From: Paracoccaceae bacterium
GTDB lineage: Bacteria > Pseudomonadota > Alphaproteobacteria > Rhodobacterales > Rhodobacteraceae
Reading direction: 5' to 3'
NCBI GenBank assembly: GCA_015487335.1
Contig: WFPZ01000243.1
Location: 1-7,666, forward strand
Length of the DNA stretch: 7,666 bases
This document shows, one piece after another, positions 1 to 5,636 of the stretch. The position numbers were made by a program, and so were the translations under genes. The notes under the pieces are model-generated. The model worked only from the letters and a program-made list of their open reading frames with translations. It searched no databases and was not told the DNA's origin. Within the stretch, counting starts at the first letter, position 1. Each line of letters opens with the position of its first letter.

Positions 1-710
1 CCACCGGGGCGTTTGCCGAGAAGGTGGTGGTGGATGCCAGCCAGATCGCCCCGATCCCGGACGATATCCCCCTGGACGCGGCCTGCCTGCTGTCCTGCGG
101 GGTGCTTACCGGGGTGGGCGCGGTGGTAAACACCGCCGGCGTGCGCCCGGGGCAGGTGGTGGTGGTGATCGGCGCCGGCGGCATCGGGCTCAATGCCATT
201 CAGGGGGCGCGGATTGCCGGCGCGGCGCGGATCGTCGCGGTGGACATGACCGAGGAGAAACTGGCCATTGCCCGCGAGTTCGGCGCCACCGACGGGGTGC
301 TGGCCACCGAACCCGCGCCCTGGAAGGCGGCCCGCCGCGCCGCGGGGCGCGGGGCGGATGCGGTGCTCGTCACCGTGGGAGCCATCCCGGCCTTCGAGAC
401 CGCCCTGCGCTACCTCGCGCCGGGGGGGCGGATGTTCATGGTGGGCATGCCCCATTCGGGCGAGACGGCGCAATACGAGCCGGTGATCGTCGCCGCCCTC
501 GGCCAGGGCATGGTGGGCACCAAGATGGGCGATTGCGTTCTGGCGCGCGACATTCCCTGGCTGGTGGATCTCTACCGGCAGGGGCGGCTGAAGCTGGACG
601 AGCTGATCTCGGGGCGCTGGCCCCTGGAGCAGATCAACGAGGCCATCGCCGACACCCGAAGCGGCGCCGCCCGGCGCAACGTGATCGTCCTCGGCCCGGG
701 CAGGGGGTGA
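1..710 (+). CDS. Zinc-type (MDR family) alcohol dehydrogenase, class III-like, 5'-truncated by window edge
   Basis: This is the C-terminal part (about 235 residues) of a medium-chain NAD(P)-dependent dehydrogenase. The frame is open from the left edge (first whole codon at base 3, reading TGAFAEKVVVDAS), so the GTG at 24 is internal and the true start lies outside the window. The piece holds the end of the GroES-like catalytic domain, the Rossmann nucleotide-binding domain with a GAGGIG loop (bases 171-188), and an aspartate at the end of the second strand (243-245), which usually favours NAD over NADP. The LSCGVLTGVGAV segment and the C-terminal DELISG...LEQINEA segment resemble class III and NDMA-dependent alcohol dehydrogenases. 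The N-terminal zinc ligands are not visible, so zinc dependence is inferred from the family. Substrate is unknown. It ends 6 bases before the next gene, which suggests one transcript and possibly consecutive oxidation steps. Confidence 0.9.
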   Translation, partial: TGAFAEKVVVDASQIAPIPDDIPLDAACLLSCGVLTGVGAVVNTAGVRPGQVVVVIGAGGIGLNAIQGARIAGAARIVAVDMTEEKLAIAREFGATDGVLATEPAPWKAARRAAGRGADAVLVTVGAIPAFETALRYLAPGGRMFMVGMPHSGETAQYEPVIVAALGQGMVGTKMGDCVLARDIPWLVDLYRQGRLKLDELISGRWPLEQINEAIADTRSGAARRNVIVLGPGRG

Positions 711-716
711 CGGGAC

Positions 717-2066
717 GTGAGCCTTTTCAGCCAGTTGCAACAGCGCCAGGACGAGGGCCGCCCCCTGCGCCTGGGGGTGATCGGGGCGGGCAAGTTCGGC
801 ACCATGTTCCTGGGCCAGGCGCTGCGCCTGCCGGGGGTGCATGTGGTGGGGGTCGCCGATCTGGACGTGGCGCAGGCGCGCTCCAACATGGCGCTGGCAG
901 GCTGGCCCCCCGAACGGCTGGAGGCCCCCTCGCTCGACGCCGCCCTGACAACGGGCGCCACCTGCCTGCTGGACGATGCCGCGCGGCTGATCGCCCACGG
1001 CGGGATCGAGATCGTCGTCGAGTGTACCGGCAACCCGGTAGTGGCGGTCGAGCACCTGCTGGCCGCCTTCGCCGCCGGCAAGCACGTGATCTCGGCCACT
1101 GTCGAGGCCGACGCCCTGTGCGGCGCAGCGCTGGCGGCGCGGGCGCGCGCGGGCGGCGTGATCTACTCCATGGCCTATGGCGACCAGCCGGCCATGGTCT
1201 GCGAGCTGGTGGACTGGGCGCGCACCTGCGGCTTCGAGGTGGCCGCCGCCGGGCGCGGGCACAAATGGAGGCCGGAATACCGCTTCTCCACCCCCGAAAC
1301 CGTCTGGGAGCACTGGGGCCTGACCCCCGAACAGGCCGCCGCGGGGCGGCTGAACCCCAAGATGTTCAACTCCTTCCTCGACGGCACCAAGCCCGCCATC
1401 GAAAGCGCGGCGATTGCCAATGCCTGCGGGCTGGATGTCCCGGCCGCGGGGCTGGCCTACCCTTCGGGCTCGATCGACGATCTGCCCAACCTCATGCGCC
1501 CGCGCGCCGAGGGAGGCGTGCTGGAGGGCCCCGGCATGGTGGAGGTGCTCAACAGCCTCGATGCCCGGGGCCGCGAGATCGCCCATGACATCCGCATGGG
1601 CGTGTGGGTGGTGATCCGGGCCGTGAACGACTATCAGGCACGCTGTTTCGAGGAATACAAGGTGGCCACCGACGACAGCGGCCGCTACTTCGCGGCCTAC
1701 AGGCGCTGGCACCTGATCGGGCTGGAGCTGGGGCTTTCGGTGGCCAGCGTCGGGCTGCGCGGCGAGGCCACCGGCACGGCGCGCGAGTTCCGCGCCGACG
1801 TGGTGGCGGTGGCCAAGCGCGACATGGCCGCGGGCGAGATGCTTGATGGCGAGGGCGGCTACACGGTGGCCGGCCAGCTGCGCCCGGCCTCCGCCTCGCT
1901 GCGCGCCGGGGCGCTTCCGCTGGGGCTCACCGGCGGGCTGCGCCTGCGCCGTGCCGTGAAGGCCGACCAGGTGCTGCGCTACGAAGACGTGGAGCTGGAC
2001 GAGACCCTGACCGCCCTGCGGCTGCGGCGCGAGACGGAAGCCCTGGTGGCAGGTGGCGGTCCCTGA
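717..2066 (+). CDS. Homoserine dehydrogenase-like / DXR-II (DRL)-like oxidoreductase with C-terminal SAF domain
   Basis: This is a 449-residue protein of the COG4091 type: an N-terminal Rossmann domain with the GAGKFG loop at residues 23-28, a catalytic/dimerisation middle with GHKW (181-184), MFNSFLDGTKP (216-226) and YRRWHLIGLE (328-337), and a C-terminal SAF domain from about residue 362 to 430. Brucella DRL, a second type of 1-deoxy-D-xylulose 5-phosphate reductoisomerase, belongs to this family, but many members are thought to have other activities. Next to an alcohol dehydrogenase, a catabolic oxidoreductase seems at least as likely as an isoprenoid-pathway role. The GTG start at 717 places the GAGKFG loop at the usual distance, with a G-rich SD-like stretch just upstream overlapping the previous gene's end. 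The stop codon lies inside the opposing tRNA-Arg gene, and the last 13 bases overlap it. Family assignment is firm; the reaction is not known. Confidence 0.88.
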   Translation: MSLFSQLQQRQDEGRPLRLGVIGAGKFGTMFLGQALRLPGVHVVGVADLDVAQARSNMALAGWPPERLEAPSLDAALTTGATCLLDDAARLIAHGGIEIVVECTGNPVVAVEHLLAAFAAGKHVISATVEADALCGAALAARARAGGVIYSMAYGDQPAMVCELVDWARTCGFEVAAAGRGHKWRPEYRFSTPETVWEHWGLTPEQAAAGRLNPKMFNSFLDGTKPAIESAAIANACGLDVPAAGLAYPSGSIDDLPNLMRPRAEGGVLEGPGMVEVLNSLDARGREIAHDIRMGVWVVIRAVNDYQARCFEEYKVATDDSGRYFAAYRRWHLIGLELGLSVASVGLRGEATGTAREFRADVVAVAKRDMAAGEMLDGEGGYTVAGQLRPASASLRAGALPLGLTGGLRLRRAVKADQVLRYEDVELDETLTALRLRRETEALVAGGGP

Positions 2067-2130
2067 AGGACTCGAACCCTCAACCTGCCGATTAGAAGTC
2101 GGCTGCTCTATCCAGTTGAGCTAAGGGACC
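2054..2130 (-). tRNA. tRNA-Arg (anticodon UCU), CCA encoded
   Basis: Read on the minus strand, the sequence folds into a full cloverleaf. The 7-bp acceptor stem pairs GGTCCCT with AGGGACC. The D-stem is GCTC/GAGC, with GG and an A at the expected position-20 Arg identity site in the loop. The anticodon stem is GCCGA/TCGGC around loop CTTCTAA, and the T-arm is GAGGG-TTCGAGT-CCTTC with one G-T wobble. The anticodon TCT reads AGA (and possibly AGG) arginine codons, which are rare in a genome of this GC content. The discriminator is G (complement of 2057), and the CCA tail is encoded (complement of 2054-2056). The 3' end overlaps the end of the converging SAF-domain gene by 13 bases. Confidence 0.97.
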
Positions 2131-2255
2131 GCTGGCGGTGTTTTGGTCGAGGCCGGGCCCGAGATCAAGAGAAACCGGCGCTTCGCAGGCCGCATCTGCC
2201 GCGCGCGAGTATTTCGGGACGGAAGAAGCAGGAGTTTCCCTTGGCCGGGGGCCAT
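2131..2255. other. Short intergenic region between tRNA-Arg and the DUF1501 gene
   Basis: These 125 bases hold no convincing gene. They carry the candidate tRNA promoter at the left end. At the right end, just after the DUF1501 stop, is a small palindrome TGGCC-GGG-GGCCA (2242-2254) that would form a 5-bp hairpin in the DUF1501 transcript. It lacks a following U-run, so it is not called a terminator, and read-through from the DUF1501 gene into the tRNA is possible. Confidence 0.5.
2140..2168 (-). promoter_or_regulatory. Candidate promoter of tRNA-Arg
   Basis: On the minus strand a TTGATC box (complement of 2163-2168) lies 17 bases before CAAAAC (complement of 2140-2145), followed by about 9 bases to the tRNA 5' end. 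The -35 is reasonable, while the -10 is poor (three of six consensus positions). An 8-base palindrome CGGGCCCG (2154-2161) sits in the spacer. Position fits a tRNA promoter, but the call is tentative. Confidence 0.3.
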
Positions 2256-3479
2256 TCACAGGACGATCTTCGGGTCATCCCCCATGTCGAGCAGCGGGAA
2301 GACATCGTCCTCCAGCACGGCCCGTTCCAGCCCGAACAGCCCGCGCAGGGCCCAGGCGGCGTAGGCGCGCACGTCGCGGGTGGGCAGCAGGTCGCGGCGG
2401 TCGTACAGGCTGGCCTCGTCGAGCCCCGGCCAGCGGCCATGAACCTGCCCGCCTCGCAGCGCACCGCCCGCCATCAGCATCAGCCCGCCGGTGCCGTGGT
2501 CGGTGCCGCGGGTGCCGTTCTCGCGCACCGTGCGGCCGAATTCCGTCATTGCCAGCACCGCGGTGCGGCCCCAGTTCCCGCCCAGCCCCTGGCGCAGGGT
2601 CTCTATCACCTCCGCCAGCCGCGCCAGCGCGCCGGGCAGGGCGGTGGCCTGGTTGCGGTGGGTATCCCAGCCCGAAAGCGAAAACGCGGCGATGCGCGCC
2701 TCGCCATTGAGCCGGCCGGCCGCGAAAGCGGCCAGCGCCGCATCGCCGCGCGGGCGTGGCCGGCCGCCCCCGCCCATCCCCATGACCTCTTCCTCCGGCG
2801 CGCCGAACCCGCCTTCCGTTTCCAGTTCGGCCATCAGCCGCACGGCCCGGCTTTGCGCGCTCATGAACAGCGGATGGTCGCGATACAGCCGCTCGAGCAG
2901 CAGTTCCGCCTGCGGGGTGAGGCGAAAGCGGATCTCGGGCGCCCAGCTGGAAACCTCCACCGCGCCGGCGAGAATCTTCATGTTCTCGCGGCCGATGGCA
3001 TAGGCGCTTTCGCCGCGCATGCCGGGCACGGCCCGGATCATCCGGTTGAGCCACCCGTCGCGAAAGGCCTCGCCCGGGGCGCCGGGCACGGTGCCCGCTT
3101 CCAGCACGTCCTGCCCGTCGAAATGGCTGCGCTTGTCGCGGTAGGGGGTGGCCACGGCATGGGCAAAACCCAGCTCTCCGGCCTGCCACAGCGGCAACAG
3201 GGGGGCCAGAGCCGGATGCAGGGCGAAGAAGCCGTTACCCAGAGGGAGGGCCTCGCCCGTGGCCAGGGTCGGGCGCAGGGCGGCGAAGGCAGGGTCGCCC
3301 ACCGGGCGCAGCACGTCGAGCCCGTCCATCCCGCCGCGCAGGACGATCACCACCAGCCGCGCATCTGTCGGCGCGGCGGCGAAGGTGACGGCGGTGGTCA
3401 GCGGCCAGGCGGCGGCCGAACAGCCCAGCGCGCCCAGAGACCTGAGGATGCCGCGGCGGGTCGGGGTGTGCAGGCTCAT
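2256..3479 (-). CDS. DUF1501 family protein with Tat signal peptide
   Basis: This is a 407-residue protein of the DUF1501 (COG4102) family, regarded as related to the alkaline phosphatase/sulfatase superfamily; no member's reaction is assumed here. The N-terminus TRRGILRSLG (residues 7-16), a hydrophobic stretch and an Ala-rich cleavage region near residues 34-36 look like a twin-arginine signal, so periplasmic export of a folded protein is likely. Family motifs follow in the usual order: LVVIVLRGGMDGL (42-54), RSHFDGQD (117-124), GWDTH (270-274), EFGRTV (313-318) and GTDHGTGG (325-332). The length is normal for the family. The ATG at 3479 has an AGGAG ribosome-binding site that includes the stop codon of the upstream DUF1800 gene, 10 bases away, implying coupled translation. 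DUF1501 and DUF1800 genes commonly occur together. Function is unknown. Confidence 0.93.
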   Translation of the reverse strand: MSLHTPTRRGILRSLGALGCSAAAWPLTTAVTFAAAPTDARLVVIVLRGGMDGLDVLRPVGDPAFAALRPTLATGEALPLGNGFFALHPALAPLLPLWQAGELGFAHAVATPYRDKRSHFDGQDVLEAGTVPGAPGEAFRDGWLNRMIRAVPGMRGESAYAIGRENMKILAGAVEVSSWAPEIRFRLTPQAELLLERLYRDHPLFMSAQSRAVRLMAELETEGGFGAPEEEVMGMGGGGRPRPRGDAALAAFAAGRLNGEARIAAFSLSGWDTHRNQATALPGALARLAEVIETLRQGLGGNWGRTAVLAMTEFGRTVRENGTRGTDHGTGGLMLMAGGALRGGQVHGRWPGLDEASLYDRRDLLPTRDVRAYAAWALRGLFGLERAVLEDDVFPLLDMGDDPKIVL

Positions 3480-3481
3480 CC

Positions 3482-3492
3482 CATGGCTCCTA
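3482..3492 (-). promoter_or_regulatory. Stop codon/ribosome-binding site overlap coupling DUF1800 to DUF1501
   Basis: On the minus strand the DUF1800 stop TAG is the first part of TAGGAG, which serves as the Shine-Dalgarno sequence of the DUF1501 gene, 7 bases from its ATG. Ribosomes finishing the first gene cover the start of the second, which favours a fixed ratio of the two products. Confidence 0.75.
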
Positions 3493-4848
3493 TCTGCTGT
3501 TGAACTCGGCCGAGGCGAGCACCAGCATCACCCCTTCGGCCTCGGTTTCGGCGGCGCGGGCGGCAAAGAGCAGATCTTCGCCTGCCGCATCATTCAGCGC
3601 CCGGCGCACGAAGCGGCGCGGATCGCCCACCCGGCTGGCCACCTGCCGGGCCACCGCATCGGCCCAGGCGATGCGCACCGCCAGCCCCTGCGGGGTGATC
3701 CAGGCCTCGGCCTCCTCGGGCCAGCCGTCGGGGCCGGGGGCGCCCATGAAGGGCTGGCCCATGGCCTTGAGCGGCTCGAACAGGTAGCGGCGGATGTCGC
3801 GACGTTCGAGGGCGGCAAGCTCTTCGCCGCTGAAGCCCAGCGCCAGAAGCGCCGAGGCGACGTAGTCGAAGGGCTGCTTCACCTTGGCAAGCGGCGCGGC
3901 CCAGGCGGCCGGGTGGCCAAGCATCGCCTCATAGACCGCCGGCAGATCGCCGCCGCTGGCGCGCCAGGCGGCCTCCATTTCCGCCACCAGGCCGGGATCG
4001 GGGCTGTCGGCGACGAAATGGGTGGCAAGCCTGGTGCACAGGTGGCGGGCGGTCTCGGGGCGCAGGGCAAGGTCTTCGAGCGCCTCGAACACCTGTTCCA
4101 GCCGCGGCGTGCCGCCGCCGTAACGCTTGCCCAGAATCCGCTTGGCGCCCGGCTCGGCCATTTCGGGGCGAAAGACGAAGCCCCGGCGGGGCGAGAAGGT
4201 GAGCCCGGTAAGCAGCTCGGCCATCTGGCGCACGTCGTCCTGGGTGTAGGGCGCCCCGACGCCAAGGGTGTGCAGCTCCAGCAACTCGCGCGCAAGGTTT
4301 TCGTTCAGCCCCGCCCCGCGCTTGCGGCCCACCGCCGAGTTGGGGCCGACCGAGGATACCTGATCGAGGTAGAGCAGCATGAAAGGATGGGTGACCACCG
4401 CCTTGAGCATGTCGGCGAATCGGCCGGTGACATGGGGGCGAATCGCCTCGTCGACATAGGCGGGAGCAGCTGCGCGGGAGGAGGCGTTCTTCGGCGTAGC
4501 GGTGAAGTGATCGGCCCAGAACCAGGTGAGGCGCTCGAAGAACGGGTTGTCGGTTTCCACGATCCGCGCCAGGGCGTGCACGAAGCCCTGCCCGTAGGCG
4601 GCGTCGATCTCGCGCCGGGCCGCCTTCAGCTGCGCGCGGGCGCCGCCCTTGCCGGCCTTTTCGCCCTTGCGGGCGCGGGCCAGGGCGCGGGCCAGCTCCA
4701 CCGCGCGGGCAAGCGGAACCACGGGGTATTTTTCTCTCACCCGGTCCGGGCCGCCAAGGCGCGCGAGAATATCCGCGGCCGTCTGCGGGGCCTTCCCGCC
4801 CAGCCCGTAGCCGAACTTGATCTGCGCGATCGTCGCTTGCGAAACCAT
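3490..4848 (-). CDS. DUF1800 family protein
   Basis: This is a 452-residue protein of the DUF1800 (COG5267) family. Typical motifs are the N-terminal FGYGLGG segment, WFWADHFT (109-116, the family's W-x-x-HF signature), NENLARELLELHTLG (182-196), YTQDDVRQMAELLTG shortly after, and a C-terminal part with LATHFVAD, SGGDL and KQPFDY motifs. The ATG at 4848 was chosen because AAGGA lies 9 bases upstream and homology begins directly after it. The frame stays open upstream to 5064, but that stretch is low-complexity and collides with the neighbouring gene. No signal peptide is evident from this start, unlike its Tat-exported DUF1501 partner, so the two proteins might occupy different compartments. 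It is the first gene of the two-gene unit. Biochemical function is unknown for the family. Confidence 0.92.
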   Translation of the reverse strand: MVSQATIAQIKFGYGLGGKAPQTAADILARLGGPDRVREKYPVVPLARAVELARALARARKGEKAGKGGARAQLKAARREIDAAYGQGFVHALARIVETDNPFFERLTWFWADHFTATPKNASSRAAAPAYVDEAIRPHVTGRFADMLKAVVTHPFMLLYLDQVSSVGPNSAVGRKRGAGLNENLARELLELHTLGVGAPYTQDDVRQMAELLTGLTFSPRRGFVFRPEMAEPGAKRILGKRYGGGTPRLEQVFEALEDLALRPETARHLCTRLATHFVADSPDPGLVAEMEAAWRASGGDLPAVYEAMLGHPAAWAAPLAKVKQPFDYVASALLALGFSGEELAALERRDIRRYLFEPLKAMGQPFMGAPGPDGWPEEAEAWITPQGLAVRIAWADAVARQVASRVGDPRRFVRRALNDAAGEDLLFAARAAETEAEGVMLVLASAEFNSR

Positions 4849-4862
4849 GACCGGCCGTCCTT

Positions 4863-4893
4863 TCCGTTGCGCGCCCGAAGCGCCTGCAACGGA
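4863..4893 (-). repeat. Inverted repeat / leader hairpin upstream of the DUF1800 gene
   Basis: An 8-bp perfect inverted repeat (TCCGTTGC at 4863-4870 with GCAACGGA at 4886-4893) encloses a second 4-bp stem GCGC/GCGC (4871-4874 and 4880-4883), a 2-base bulge and a 5-base loop. In the DUF1800 mRNA this would be a stable hairpin, with the AAGGA ribosome-binding site directly after its 3' arm. No U-run follows, so it is not a Rho-independent terminator. It could be a translational control element, an mRNA stabiliser or a DNA operator. A weak -10-like TAAGAT (complement of 4893-4898) abuts it, so transcription could also begin inside it. The pairing is directly visible; the role is inference. Confidence 0.6.
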
Positions 4894-4922
4894 TCTTACG
4901 TCCGGCCCGCGGTTTTCCGTCG

Positions 4923-4946
4923 AAATTTTCCGGCCAGCGCCGCCGG
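4923..4946 (-). terminator. Possible weak Rho-independent terminator after the NDUFS4-like gene
   Basis: On the minus strand, 18 to 34 bases after the NDUFS4-like stop codon, CCGGC (complement of 4942-4946) pairs with GCCGG (complement of 4930-4934) around a 7-base loop, followed by AAAATTT. The U-run is short and preceded by A's, so termination would be inefficient. A competing palindrome GCCGGC-CTCT-GCCGGC (plus strand, 4942-4947 and 4952-4957) overlaps it. Read-through into the DUF1800/DUF1501 unit cannot be excluded. Confidence 0.3.
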
Positions 4947-4963
4947 CCTCTGCCGGCCCCGCC

Positions 4964-5275
4964 TCAGTGCGTCCAGGCGATGCGGCGGCTTGCGGCGAAA
5001 TTGTCGCCATAGCCGCCGGGGCGGATGTTGGGCCGGCGCTTGTGGGGCGGCAGAACGACGGCATCGATGCCGTGCTCCCTGGCGTAATCCAGCGCCGCTT
5101 CCTTGCTGTCGAAACGCAGTCGGACCTGGGACTGGGTATCGCGAGAGCTGGTCCATCCCATCAGCGGATCAATCCCGCGGGGCTGCGCAGGGGCGAATTC
5201 GAGCACCCAGTTTTTCGTCTTGGCCATGCCCGAGGACATGGCCGATTTCGATGGCTGATAGATGCGCGCCTGCAT
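4964..5275 (-). CDS. NDUFS4-like accessory subunit of respiratory complex I (ETC complex I subunit conserved region)
   Basis: This 103-residue protein matches the bacterial counterpart of the mitochondrial complex I 18-kDa subunit NDUFS4. It starts MQARIYQPSKSAMSSG, continues with WVLEF, carries the signature IDPLMGWTSS (about residues 34-43), then QVRLRF, a helical EAALDYAREHG segment, and ends DNFAASRRIAWTH, matching the family's DNF...R...WTH finish. In Paracoccus and mitochondria this subunit binds the peripheral arm of NADH:quinone oxidoreductase, supporting assembly and stability; it has no catalytic residues of its own. The ATG at 5275 is chosen over an upstream ATG at 5326 because GGAGG lies 8 bases before it and homology starts there. 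It stands apart from any nuo operon genes. It is a good marker of alphaproteobacterial origin. Confidence 0.95.
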   Translation of the reverse strand: MQARIYQPSKSAMSSGMAKTKNWVLEFAPAQPRGIDPLMGWTSSRDTQSQVRLRFDSKEAALDYAREHGIDAVVLPPHKRRPNIRPGGYGDNFAASRRIAWTH

Positions 5276-5354
5276 GTCCGGAACCTCCGTCTGACTGCCC
5301 GCGTTATGGGAAAGTTTCACCCCCATGGCAAGCGGTCATGCGCGCCTTTCCGGG

Positions 5355-5444
5355 CGGCAAAGTGGCTGCCGACCGGGGCATCAGGGAGCGAGGGGTGGGG
5401 TGGGTGCGATACCCGCGGTCGGCAGCCGTTTCTGCTGCTTGCCG
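5355..5444. repeat. Long inverted repeat (possible structured RNA or leader element)
   Basis: GGCTGCCGACCG (5364-5375) is perfectly complementary to CGGTCGGCAGCC (5416-5427). The helix can extend inward by GGG/CCC past a one-base bulge. Outside it, across a 3/11-base internal loop, CGGCAA (5355-5360) pairs with TTGCCG (5439-5444). The right arm also has a local competitor: GCAGC (5422-5426) can pair with GCTGC (5434-5438). Possible roles are an mRNA leader structure of the NDUFS4-like gene, a small RNA, or a cruciform or protein-binding site; no U-run fits a terminator. I could not match it to a known RNA family. Confidence 0.65.
5375..5404 (+). other. Putative G-quadruplex motif in the loop of the inverted repeat
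   Basis: Five runs of three or more G's on the plus strand (5375-5378, 5384-5386, 5392-5395, 5397-5400, 5402-5404) are separated by loops of 5, 5, 1 and 1 bases, satisfying the usual G-quadruplex pattern. The short 1-base loops favour stability. The first run overlaps the inner end of the left inverted-repeat arm. G would be in the non-template strand for uvrB-direction transcription and C in the NDUFS4-direction RNA. Confidence 0.5.
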
Positions 5445-5495
5445 TTTCACCGTAGGGGTGTTCCGGTGCCCATGCAAGGAAAAATATACCATAGG

Positions 5496-5524
5496 TTGCG
5501 GGAAATTGCATATATTTCTACTTA
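5496..5524 (+). promoter_or_regulatory. Candidate uvrB promoter
   Basis: TTGCGG (5496-5501), a 17-base spacer, and TACTTA (5519-5524) give a plausible sigma-70-like arrangement inside the AT-rich tract, predicting a start near 5531 and a leader of about 105 bases. The boxes are imperfect. By eye I found no GTTC-N7-GTTC or GAAC-N7-GAAC LexA site of the alphaproteobacterial type, so SOS control is not supported. Confidence 0.3.
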
Positions 5525-5636
5525 TAGCAGCAACCCCCTGTTTACCTTTTCGATGGCCACCGGGGCGGATATCCACGCCGGGGGTTGAAAGCGAATCTCC
5601 GCAAACCATTCTTGCAGCGGCAGAAAGGAATCACCC

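Larger units (their letters stand above)
5276..5636. other. Divergent intergenic region between the NDUFS4-like gene and uvrB
   Basis: No protein gene is supported in these 361 bases; open frames crossing it are compositional. It has two distinct halves. The left half (about 5340-5470) is GC-rich and densely palindromic, with a long inverted repeat and a G-quadruplex motif. The right half (about 5476-5550) is the most AT-rich stretch in the window (25 of 70 bases G/C in 5481-5550 by hand count) and is the likely site of the uvrB promoter and perhaps a divergent promoter. An outward leader of up to about 200 bases for the NDUFS4-like mRNA would contain the palindromic part. Confidence 0.7.

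Noticed and set aside
533..1588. Plus-strand open frame overlapping the dehydrogenase and the SAF-domain gene in another frame
   Set aside because: It is an Arg/Gly/Ala-rich shadow with no recognisable domain, covered by two well-supported genes in another frame.
2242..2254. Rho-independent terminator after the DUF1501 gene
   Set aside because: The TGGCC/GGCCA palindrome gives a 5-bp stem with a 3-base loop but no U-run follows on the minus strand; short GC palindromes are common here.
4849..5064. N-terminal extension of the DUF1800 frame by 72 residues
   Set aside because: The extension is low-complexity, overlaps the end of the NDUFS4-like gene and has no family similarity. The ATG at 4848 has a proper ribosome-binding site and the family's N-terminus follows it.
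5340..5470. A known structured RNA (6S, signal recognition particle RNA, tRNA-like) in the palindromic intergenic segment
   Set aside because: I could not match the folding or any conserved core motif to these families, so it is reported only as an unexplained inverted repeat.
5276..5636. LexA/SOS box in front of uvrB
   Set aside because: Single GAAC and GTTC words occur (near 5281 and 5460) but neither is followed by a second half-site 7 bases later.
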